Source: Methanobacteriaceae archaeon (GTDB lineage Archaea; Methanobacteriota; Methanobacteria; Methanobacteriales; Methanobacteriaceae). From it: a stretch of DNA of 12,147 nucleotides. The notes beneath the pieces are model-generated. The model saw only the letters and a program-made list of their open reading frames with translations. It did no database searches and was not told the DNA's origin. Each line of letters begins with the position of its first letter. Within the stretch, counting starts at the first letter, position 1. Made by a program: the position numbers and the translations under genes. Location: the NCBI GenBank assembly GCA_017883605.1, contig JADGNH010000051.1, forward strand, positions 1-12,147. The letters run 5' to 3'. Shown piece by piece: positions 6,985 through 12,147 of this stretch.

Positions 6985-7513
6985 CCGGACTGATAACCTT
7001 TTTGCCCTTGGCTGAGGGTACAACCTTTAATTTTCCACCTTTAAATTCCATATCAAACTCTTTTCCCTCGAAAAACAGGTGAAGAAATATAGCCAGGGCT
7101 GAAACCTCTGAGTGTGGCTGAGTGGTTACAGAAACGTTCCAGTCGGCTTCCCGGTAAACTTTGGTGGGAACCCTGGATCCTCCCACCACTACCAGCAGTT
7201 TGTCGTTTGTAGATTTTTTTATATCCTGCACGACATGTTGTACAGGCTCGCCGTACATGGTAAGGTGAACTATCTCACCTTCGGCGTTTTTCCACTCTTC
7301 AAAAAGATTTTCCCAACTTTTTTTGTAGTCCACATGGAATTGACCACCCCAACGATCTGCAACGTCTCTTACATTTTCCATGAGTTTATGGTCTTTATCA
7401 CCACTTAAAATAATTTTAGAAGCTCCAAATGCCCTGGCGGTCAGACATACGTGGGTGGTTATCCTGGCGTCCCTTCTTCTTCTATGATCAAGTCTTAAAA
7501 CATTAACTTCCAT
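6965..7513 (-). CDS. trm56: tRNA (cytidine(56)-2'-O)-methyltransferase, SPOUT family
   Basis: Archaea-specific SAM-dependent enzyme (aTrm56) that methylates the ribose of C56 in the T-loop of tRNA. The N-terminus EVNVLRLDHRRRRDARITTHVCLTARAFGA is the signature of the family. The trefoil-knot SAM region is the segment LLVVVGGSRVPTKVYREADWNVSVTTQPHSEVSALAIFL (about residues 108-146). The length, 182 residues, is usual. The ATG lies inside the end of cobS (19-bp overlap) and has AGGTGTGAT upstream, indicating translational coupling. The C-terminal EKVDE tail is part of a 30-bp unit repeated twice more past the stop. Confidence 0.95.
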   Translation of the reverse strand: MEVNVLRLDHRRRRDARITTHVCLTARAFGASKIILSGDKDHKLMENVRDVADRWGGQFHVDYKKSWENLFEEWKNAEGEIVHLTMYGEPVQHVVQDIKKSTNDKLLVVVGGSRVPTKVYREADWNVSVTTQPHSEVSALAIFLHLFFEGKEFDMEFKGGKLKVVPSAKGKKVISPDEKVDE

Positions 7514-8307
7514 GGTATCACACCTGTAGAAAAGGTGGTCATAATAACCAGGGCAATCATCTTTGATATCTCATTTGAAGCCCCCAGAATATCTCCTGTT
7601 GCACCTTTAAACTTTTTATTCGCAACGATGGCCATAAAAGCACCCCCCAACAATCCTCCCATTATTCCCAGGATTCCTGAAGTATTAAATGCTATGAATC
7701 CGATGGCAAGCGTTATCAAGAGGGATAAAAGAAGTAGTTTAATGTTCATAGCCTCTATGAAGAATTTGCCGGTCCCATCTGGAAGTGGGTTGGAAAAGGT
7801 GGAGCAGGTTACTATCCCCACTTTGGCTGCCATCTCTGATACAAAAAGAAGGGGGAATATGAGTCCTGCTGGCGCAGATCCTATGGAAGCGAAGGTTATA
7901 ATGGCCACCATGAAGAAGTAAGCCAGGCCTCCGGTACCGATCCTCTGATCCCGCATTACTTCTACCCTTCTTTGCGGGTCTCCATGGGCCATCAGTCCGT
8001 CACCAAAATCTATAAGACCATCCAGGTGATGAAATCCAGTGAACCATATGGCAAAGCTGTAAATCAGGGCAGCTGCCACCAGTTGGTGTATGGTGAAGAT
8101 GTTCATTAATACAAAACCAGTTACCCCTACAAATATTCCAATGAAACCCCCAATTACAGGCCACAACCAGGTGAATCTTACCATTTCCTTAATGCTACTA
8201 TGAATATTTAGGGGTAGGATGGTGGAAAAAGATAGAAGTCCCAAAAATCCTCTAAAACTTCTTTCAGATCCATCCTGTTCAGCATTTGATTTAACTTCAG
8301 GGGGCAT
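7495..8307 (-). CDS. cobS: Adenosylcobinamide-GDP ribazoletransferase (cobamide synthase)
   Basis: Integral membrane enzyme that joins adenosylcobinamide-GDP with alpha-ribazole (or its phosphate) to give adenosylcobamide, the last steps of nucleotide-loop assembly. The 270-residue protein has several hydrophobic helices (about 45-70, 75-92, 128-160, and two or three more to the C-terminus). The signature HHLDGLIDFGDG (93-104) with RR (113-114) and MRDQRIGTGG (118-127) supplies the acidic metal- and substrate-binding residues. The ATG follows AAGGAG at 5 nt. This ribosome site and the start codon lie in the last unit of a degenerate tandem repeat that fills the gap from cbiS. cbiS upstream supplies the alpha-ribazole needed here, and trm56 overlaps the 3' end. 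Confidence 0.95.
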   Translation of the reverse strand: MPPEVKSNAEQDGSERSFRGFLGLLSFSTILPLNIHSSIKEMVRFTWLWPVIGGFIGIFVGVTGFVLMNIFTIHQLVAAALIYSFAIWFTGFHHLDGLIDFGDGLMAHGDPQRRVEVMRDQRIGTGGLAYFFMVAIITFASIGSAPAGLIFPLLFVSEMAAKVGIVTCSTFSNPLPDGTGKFFIEAMNIKLLLLSLLITLAIGFIAFNTSGILGIMGGLLGGAFMAIVANKKFKGATGDILGASNEISKMIALVIMTTFSTGVIPWKLMF

Positions 8308-8451
8308 TTTTACTCCTTAAATGTTATTTCACTTTTAAATAGTATCCTTTCTCCTCAAGGTATTCCACTTTTTTATGGTATTTTTATCTTCAATGCTATT
8401 TCACTTTTTAAAATGTAATTTTTCTCCTCAAATGAAATTTTACTCTTCAAA
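8304..8451 (-). repeat. Eight-unit degenerate tandem repeat (17-20 bp) bridging cbiS and cobS
   Basis: Read on the - strand the rough consensus is TTTGARGAGTRAAATAMCA. Units by + coordinates are 8433-8451 (last codons and stop of cbiS), 8414-8432, 8394-8413, 8377-8393, 8359-8376, 8340-8358, 8322-8339 and 8304-8321 (RBS and start of cobS). Several units carry GAGGAG, GAAGAG or AAGGAG, i.e. ribosome-site-like strings. Seen at a larger scale, 8316-8358 and 8388-8431 also match as a 43-bp direct repeat. The 132-bp gap holds no gene. Confidence 0.8.
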
Positions 8452-9489
8452 TATTTTGGACATGCATCCCGCCACCACACCGGCAAATATATCATCAAGA
8501 ACCGGGCCGAGAGTGCTTATTATACCTGGTTTTGCCTCATCGTATCTTTTAAAGTTAAATATAGCCTTAGTGCCTGCTATTTGGTTGGCAATGGCCATTC
8601 CCATAATTTCATCAGAATATAAATATGCAGGGTCGTCATCTACATCTACACCCCTCACTCGATGCTTTTCATAGTCTTCCTCGAGCCTTATCCCGGCGAT
8701 AATAAATGAAACTACATTTAAATCTTTTAATGACTTTAATATTTGATTTTTAAGTTTAATATCAAGTTCTTCACTCCTTTCAACCCCGACACAGAGTTGC
8801 ATACCGGCATCCACCAGATCTTCAACTTTAACCCCCACATCTTCCATGAATTCCAGGACGTCTTTTGGAAATCCGCAATTTCTCAAAGCTTCACCTGCTG
8901 CTTCCCTGACACATTTCTCAGCCAGACTCAGCAGTTTAAGCGCTTCTCCTCTGGATCCAACTTCTCCCTGACCAGTACCGGCTACTAATATGGAGTCGTG
9001 GTTTCCACCGTCCAGGGGATCAAATGAAAAATGATTAAAGACACCCAAATCCCATAAAGCGGCTGATTTTGCTTCAACTACTGCTTTAAATAATTTTAGC
9101 AGTGTTTTATTATCTAATTCTTTCTCTAAAAGCACTATCACGTTCATGGACATAGTTCTTTCATAATCTGCAGTTATGATGGCCGTAACATTATCGCTGG
9201 TCACGTTCACGCTGTTTTTTATATCAAAATAGCCCATCATTGCTGCTGCAGGTTCTACTACATTTTTATTTTTTATAAGACCTAAAAGATGTTTTTTACC
9301 CTTTTTTTCATGTTTAAGCAGCGATGGATCATGTTTTATTATACTGTGATTTATTATGGAATTTACCATTCCCATTTCCCCACCTATGGTGGAACTGCTA
9401 ATTGAAAAAAATCCCTTTTCTCTGTTAATTATAAGGGTTTCATGGTCTATTTTAACCAGGGCGTCATTTATACAGATTTTTGTATCCAT
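8440..9489 (-). CDS. cbiS: Bifunctional adenosylcobinamide amidohydrolase / alpha-ribazole-phosphate phosphatase (CbiZ-CobZ fusion)
   Basis: A two-domain cobamide salvage enzyme like CbiS described from Methanopyrus kandleri. Residues about 15-200 match CbiZ, which cleaves adenosylcobinamide to adenosylcobyric acid: SSSTIGGEMGMVNSIINHSI (31-50), EPAAAMMGY (79-87), the EAKSAALWDLGV segment (139-150) and HDSILVAGTGQG (164-175). Residues about 205-349 match the PgpA-like CobZ phosphatase that turns alpha-ribazole phosphate into alpha-ribazole: LVDAGMQLCVGVE (225-237), the acidic VDVDDDPAYLYSDEIMGMAIANQIAG stretch (281-306) and the PgpA-type signature LDDIFAGVVAG (331-341). The ATG has GGTGATG just upstream. 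cobS follows on the same strand, consistent with shared use. The domain assignment is from motif memory; a profile search would settle the domain border. Confidence 0.88.
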   Translation of the reverse strand: MDTKICINDALVKIDHETLIINREKGFFSISSSTIGGEMGMVNSIINHSIIKHDPSLLKHEKKGKKHLLGLIKNKNVVEPAAAMMGYFDIKNSVNVTSDNVTAIITADYERTMSMNVIVLLEKELDNKTLLKLFKAVVEAKSAALWDLGVFNHFSFDPLDGGNHDSILVAGTGQGEVGSRGEALKLLSLAEKCVREAAGEALRNCGFPKDVLEFMEDVGVKVEDLVDAGMQLCVGVERSEELDIKLKNQILKSLKDLNVVSFIIAGIRLEEDYEKHRVRGVDVDDDPAYLYSDEIMGMAIANQIAGTKAIFNFKRYDEAKPGIISTLGPVLDDIFAGVVAGCMSKIFEE

Positions 9490-9564
9490 TCCATCACCAA
9501 TACATTATGAACCAATACATTATAATAATATGAATAATATAAAAGATATATAGTAGGTGGTTTC
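9490..9564. promoter_or_regulatory. Divergent promoter region between cbiS and the PII-like gene, with a 13-bp direct repeat
   Basis: Only 75 bp separate two divergent starts. ACCAATACATTAT occurs twice (9496-9508 and 9511-9523), 15 bp apart, overlapping the cbiS leader. AATATAAAAGATATATA (about 9536-9552) offers TATA-like elements for either direction. Ribosome sites are clear on both sides: GGTGATG for cbiS and AGGTGG (9555-9560) for the + strand gene. The paired repeat could be a regulator site shared by both genes. Confidence 0.5.
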
Positions 9565-9912
9565 ATGAAAGTTCATCTTAGGGTCTTTGTTGAGATGGAA
9601 AATTTAGGGAAGGCCATGAACGCCCTCACAGACGCAGGTATAACCGGATTCTATATTTTAGAATATAAAGGTATGTCTCCCCAGGATTGGGAAGGTTTCG
9701 CCATAAAAGAAGATCCAAAATCAGCTATTGGATTGATTCGGGACTATGCAACCGATGCGGTGCAGGTATGCAGTGTAGTGGACGAGGCCAGGGTCGATAA
9801 AATAGTTGACTTAGTACGCGAGGAATTGAAAGGTGAAAGATACACCATTGTGGAAGTTCCAATACGTAGAATAATAGTAAATTACGGCAAAGGCGATAAA
9901 CCCAAAAAATAG
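9565..9912 (+). CDS. PII-like protein of unknown function (MJ1244 type, COG4075-like)
   Basis: A small (115 aa), soluble, ferredoxin-fold protein that I assign to the archaeal PII-homolog family typified by MJ1244. MKVHLRVFVEMENLGKAMNALTDAGITGFYILEYKGM has the beta-alpha-beta start of PII-like proteins. The middle segment AIGLIRDYATDAVQVCSVVDEARVDKIVDLVREEL gives the second beta-alpha unit. The canonical PII T-loop tyrosine and the usual PII signature are not evident, so it is not a GlnB/GlnK, and no amtB lies nearby. Its ligand and partner are unknown. It is transcribed divergently from cbiS across a 75-bp gap and has a good AGGTGG site, so coregulation with cobamide salvage is possible but unproven. 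Confidence 0.75.
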   Translation: MKVHLRVFVEMENLGKAMNALTDAGITGFYILEYKGMSPQDWEGFAIKEDPKSAIGLIRDYATDAVQVCSVVDEARVDKIVDLVREELKGERYTIVEVPIRRIIVNYGKGDKPKK

Positions 9913-10030
9913 CCTTTCATGGTTAAAGGGCTTATGAAGCCATGGATTTGCCGTGAATAGACTTATTCTTTAATACATTTATTATAAATAATTTCTTATT
10001 TTTTATTATTAAATTTATTTTCTTATTTTC
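9913..10030 (+). terminator. Stem-loop and T-rich terminator after the PII-like gene
   Basis: CCTTT (9913-9917) can pair with AAAGG (9925-9929), or alternatively GGCTT (9929-9933) with AAGCC (9937-9941) around a 3-nt loop; the two stems share a base. They are followed by T-rich DNA including six T at 9999-10004. Archaeal termination would rely mainly on the T tracts. Confidence 0.45.
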
Positions 10031-10118
10031 AGGACATCGAACTAATTAAAGAATTTAAATACCTTTTTACTATTGACAATTACTCCGTTTTGAAATAGAT
10101 AAAAAAGAATAGTTTTAA

Positions 10119-10222
10119 GATATAAAATGACCATAAATGTTACAAAATAAAGCTCAATAATAAGTTTAAATTCAATAATAAGTTTAGATGAATCGAAGAG
10201 ATTAAAAAAATTATCATCCGTG
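10119..10222 (+). promoter_or_regulatory. Candidate larC promoter and repeated leader
   Basis: GATATAAAA (10119-10127) resembles an archaeal TATA box; a start about 25 bp later would give a leader of roughly 75 nt. Within that leader TCAATAATAAGTTTA occurs twice (10154-10168 and 10172-10186), 18 bp apart. The larC ATG is preceded by the modest site CCGTGAT. The repeats are seen directly; the promoter is inferred. Confidence 0.35.
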
Positions 10223-10227
10223 ATAAA

Positions 10228-11433
10228 ATGGTAGTGATTATAGACCCCCAAAACACAGGTATAGCAGGAAACATGGTGATAGGGGCACTTTTGGACCTTG
10301 GAGCTGATGTAGAAGGTGTAAGGGATGTCATGGAATACTACGCATCTTATTTTGGAGATATCATCATCAAAATAAATAAGGTTAAAAAATCAGGTATCCA
10401 GGCAACCTATGTAGATATTAAATGCGAAGATAAAGGCGTTATAAGGTATGATGAGCTATTGGAACGATTGGATAAAATTAAACATGAAAAAGTCCCTGAA
10501 AATGTTTTAGAATTCTCAAAAAAGGTGTTCAGAACCCTGGCTGAGGCAGAAGCACAGGTCCACGGCACCAGCCTGAAAAAAGTGCACTTCCACGAGGTAG
10601 GAGCGGCTGATGCCGTAGCAGATATACTGGGAACAGCTTACTGCTTTCACCAGCTTAAACTGGATTCAGAGAAAATCTATGGAATGCCAGTGGCACTGGG
10701 CGGGGGCAGGATAGAAAGCCAGCACGGATCCCTACCGGTCCCAGCGCCGGCCACTCTGGAAATCCTTAAAAACGTCCCTATTTTTGGCGGACCAGTTAAC
10801 TATGAACTCACCACCCCCACCGGCGCGGCCCTCCTGGTAAACATGGTGGACGAATTCTCGGAGTTTTATCCTCTGTTGACCAGCCGAAAAGTAGGCTACG
10901 GCGCTGGGAAACTGGAACTTTCCTTCCCTAATATTTTAAGGATTTTAGTGGGAGATTCACAGGTTCCCACAGACCAGGTAACTATCTTGGAAACCAACCT
11001 GGATAACGTAACCGGAGAAGTGCTGGGACACTCATTCAAAAGTTTGATGGATGCTGGAGCGCTTGATGTGATTATTATCCCCACTATAACCAAGAAAAAC
11101 AGGCCAGGCCATCTTTTAAGGGTAATAGTAAAACCAGGGGATTGTGATGTGGTTTCAGAGGCCATAATTCGGGAAACTGGGACTTTGGGAGTTCGTGTTT
11201 TACCTTATGTCCATCGAAACATTGCGGAGAGAAAAATATTGCCGATAGAAGTGGATATAGCCGGGATAAAGAGGAAGATACGGATTAAGGTAGGAGTAAT
11301 GGGGGAGGAGATAGTCAGCGTCAGGCCAGAGTACGAGGATGCCCGGAAGATGGCTGATGAGACTGAGGTTCCTTTGAAGGAAGTTATGAGAAGGGCTGAT
11401 GAGGCTTTTAAGAGGATGCTGGATGGGGAATAA
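10228..11433 (+). CDS. larC: Nickel-pincer cofactor biosynthesis protein LarC (nickel insertase)
   Basis: A 401-residue member of the LarC (DUF111) family, which uses CTP to insert nickel into pyridinium-3,5-bisthiocarboxylic acid mononucleotide, giving the NPN cofactor of lactate racemase-type enzymes. Evidence: DPQNTGIAGNMVIGALLDLG (6-25), HFHEVGAADAVADILG (from His120), ELTTPTGAALL (around 193-203), and the C-terminal half with LETNLDNVTGEVLGHSF (about 253-269) and IRETGTLGVRV (about 314-324). Unlike the Lactiplantibacillus gene, which needs a ribosomal frameshift to join LarC1 and LarC2, this is one uninterrupted frame. No larA, larB or larE is in the window, so in this organism the protein may serve another nickel enzyme; many methanogens carry it. 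Confidence 0.92.
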   Translation: MVVIIDPQNTGIAGNMVIGALLDLGADVEGVRDVMEYYASYFGDIIIKINKVKKSGIQATYVDIKCEDKGVIRYDELLERLDKIKHEKVPENVLEFSKKVFRTLAEAEAQVHGTSLKKVHFHEVGAADAVADILGTAYCFHQLKLDSEKIYGMPVALGGGRIESQHGSLPVPAPATLEILKNVPIFGGPVNYELTTPTGAALLVNMVDEFSEFYPLLTSRKVGYGAGKLELSFPNILRILVGDSQVPTDQVTILETNLDNVTGEVLGHSFKSLMDAGALDVIIIPTITKKNRPGHLLRVIVKPGDCDVVSEAIIRETGTLGVRVLPYVHRNIAERKILPIEVDIAGIKRKIRIKVGVMGEEIVSVRPEYEDARKMADETEVPLKEVMRRADEAFKRMLDGE

Positions 11434-11599
11434 TATTAAATACATCCTTTTGATAAGCAAAAAGTTCAAATAATACATATATTATAGATTCCTGCAAGCT
11501 AAAAAACCGAAGCATCAACATTTATGCTTAAAATTGGTGTTTGAAGGGATATAAAAAACTTGGTGCTTCATGGTTATAATTTGGAGAGAGATTTTTGAA
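11434..11599. other. Gap with long inverted repeat before the phosphoesterase remnant
   Basis: No gene. GAAGCATCAA (11509-11518) is matched by TTGGTGCTTC (11560-11569), a 10-bp inverted repeat with one G-U or mismatch position and about 41 nt between the arms. AAGCA (11510-11514) can also pair with TGCTT (11524-11528). The DNA to the right looks accessory, so this may mark a junction, but no target duplication or transposase end is apparent. Confidence 0.4.
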
Positions 11600-11788
11600 A
11601 TGAATAAGAAAATAAACATATTACGTTTATCTGATTTGCATTTTGGAGTTGAATCAAACGTGAAAATTTCTCCTAATTCTAATGCTAGAAGAAAAAATGC
11701 ACTCAATTCTTTAATTGATATATTTAACGATCTGGATCAAGATTGGAGGCCAGATATAGAATGTTTAGACTATCTAGCCTTCCTTTAA
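11600..11788 (+). pseudogene. Truncated calcineurin-like metallophosphoesterase (N-terminal remnant)
   Basis: The 62-residue frame begins MNKKINILRLSDLHFG, the first metal-binding motif of calcineurin-like phosphoesterases (Asp12, His14). It continues with NARRKNALNSLIDIFNDLDQDWRPDI, the stretch that precedes the second motif (a hydrophobic strand ending in GD) in this group. Right after Ile53 (about 11758) the family pattern is lost; a short unrelated tail ends at TAA. No later metal motifs are found in any frame before the next gene, so the rest was deleted rather than frameshifted. ATG 11600 has GGAGAGAG 9 nt upstream; an in-frame ATG at 11570 is less likely. Relatives of this N-terminus often sit on long multidomain proteins in accessory islands, which is from memory and not shown here. 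Confidence 0.7.
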
Positions 11789-11868
11789 CAATCAATTTAA
11801 TGGTTAGAGTCCTGATAGACTAGTAAATTGCCTGAGACCCCAAAATCCTATCTCAAGAGGTGAAACTG

Positions 11869-12147
11869 ATGAATAAAGAAGAAATCTTTAAAAGAATTAC
11901 CCAACTACTTAAAAATCAAGGAGCGAGCAAAATAGCCGTTTTTGGGTCTTATGTAAGGGGAGAAGAAACTTCAAAAAGCGATATAGATATTATCGTTGAA
12001 TTTTCTGAAAGAAAAAGTTTGCTTGATCTGGTCGGAATAGAACAAAATCTATCTGAAACGCTGGGTATAAAGGTGGATTTGCTCACAGAAAAATCCATAA
12101 GTCCATATCTGATTGACCGGATTAAAAGTGAGATGAGAGTGATATAC
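11869..12147 (+). CDS. MntA-type minimal nucleotidyltransferase, probable antitoxin of a HEPN/MNT pair (3' end cut by the window)
   Basis: Ninety-three codons without a stop up to the window edge. FGSYVRGEETSKSDIDIIVEF carries the perfect GSX10DXD motif of the pol-beta superfamily (Gly26, Ser27, Asp38, Asp40), and KVDLLTE supplies the third acidic residue, Asp70. Family members are about 95-110 residues and end soon after an I..E...IY stretch like the one at 85-93, so only a few codons should be missing. In HEPN/MNT toxin-antitoxin systems MntA adds AMP to the HepT ribonuclease and silences it; the hepT partner would be expected just right of this window. The ATG has AGAGGTGA 5 nt upstream. 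Not visible as a complete gene here. Confidence 0.85.
   Translation, partial: MNKEEIFKRITQLLKNQGASKIAVFGSYVRGEETSKSDIDIIVEFSERKSLLDLVGIEQNLSETLGIKVDLLTEKSISPYLIDRIKSEMRVIY

Larger units (their letters stand above)
9913..10227. other. AT-rich gap of 315 bp with terminator and larC leader
   Basis: No gene is visible. From left to right it holds two small inverted repeats after the PII-like gene, a T-rich stretch (about 9963-10030), a possible TATA element (about 10119-10127) and a 15-bp direct repeat just upstream of larC. Short frames on either strand are low-complexity and have no recognisable product. Confidence 0.7.

Noticed and set aside
7495..7513. Possible misassembly or frameshift at the cobS/trm56 overlap
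   Set aside because: Both proteins have complete, normal ends and trm56 has its own ribosome site; a 19-bp overlap is ordinary translational coupling.
8304..8451. CRISPR array
   Set aside because: Units are degenerate, only 17-20 bp, and contiguous without unique spacers.
10042..10331. Short - strand frames upstream of larC
   Set aside because: They are low-complexity Ile/Leu/Asn/Phe strings from AT-rich DNA and run into the larC coding region.
11434..11868. tRNA gene as an integration site beside the accessory segment
   Set aside because: No cloverleaf-like set of stems or T-loop GTTCRANYC-type string was found in this stretch.

Overview
The window comes from a methanogenic euryarchaeon, most likely of the order Methanobacteriales (Methanobacterium-like). 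The evidence is an archaeal ribosomal protein L10e, the archaea-specific tRNA C56 ribose methylase, the methanofuran enzyme MfnA, a CbiS-type cobamide salvage fusion and a PII-like protein of the MJ1244 type. The intergenic DNA is very AT-rich, ribosome binding sites are of the GGTGA/GGAGG type, and oligo-T tracts act as terminators. Most of the window is ordinary core genome.

Layout. On the + strand, rpl10e (57-539) is followed by phosphoenolpyruvate synthase (668-2971) and a T-rich terminator. Next come mfnA (3047-4264) and, 18 bp later, the beta subunit of class I fumarase (4283-4789). On the - strand lies a membrane-anchored beta-propeller sugar dehydrogenase-like protein (4849-5907). An AT-rich gap leads to upp (6222-6854, +). 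Converging on upp is a - strand cluster: cbiS (8440-9489), cobS (7495-8307) and trm56 (6965-7513), the last two overlapping by 19 bp. Divergent from cbiS is a PII-like gene (9565-9912, +). After another AT-rich gap comes larC (10228-11433, +). The last 700 bp look accessory: a truncated metallophosphoesterase remnant (11600-11788) and a minimal nucleotidyltransferase of the MntA type (from 11869) that runs off the end.

How the genes fit together. PEP synthase and fumarase serve the anabolic C3/C4 metabolism of an autotroph (gluconeogenesis and the partial reductive TCA path). MfnA makes tyramine for methanofuran. CbiS and CobS together cover salvage and nucleotide-loop assembly of adenosylcobamide. 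LarC inserts nickel into the nickel-pincer nucleotide. Upp salvages uracil.

The most unusual structure is not a gene. At three separate genes (rpl10e, trm56, cbiS) a degenerate tandem repeat begins inside the last codons and continues through the stop codon into the intergenic space. The units are about 22, 30 and 19 bp. The cbiS array has eight units, bridges the whole cbiS-cobS gap, and its last unit contains the cobS ribosome binding site and start codon. I found no CRISPR array, tRNA, rRNA or complete insertion sequence.
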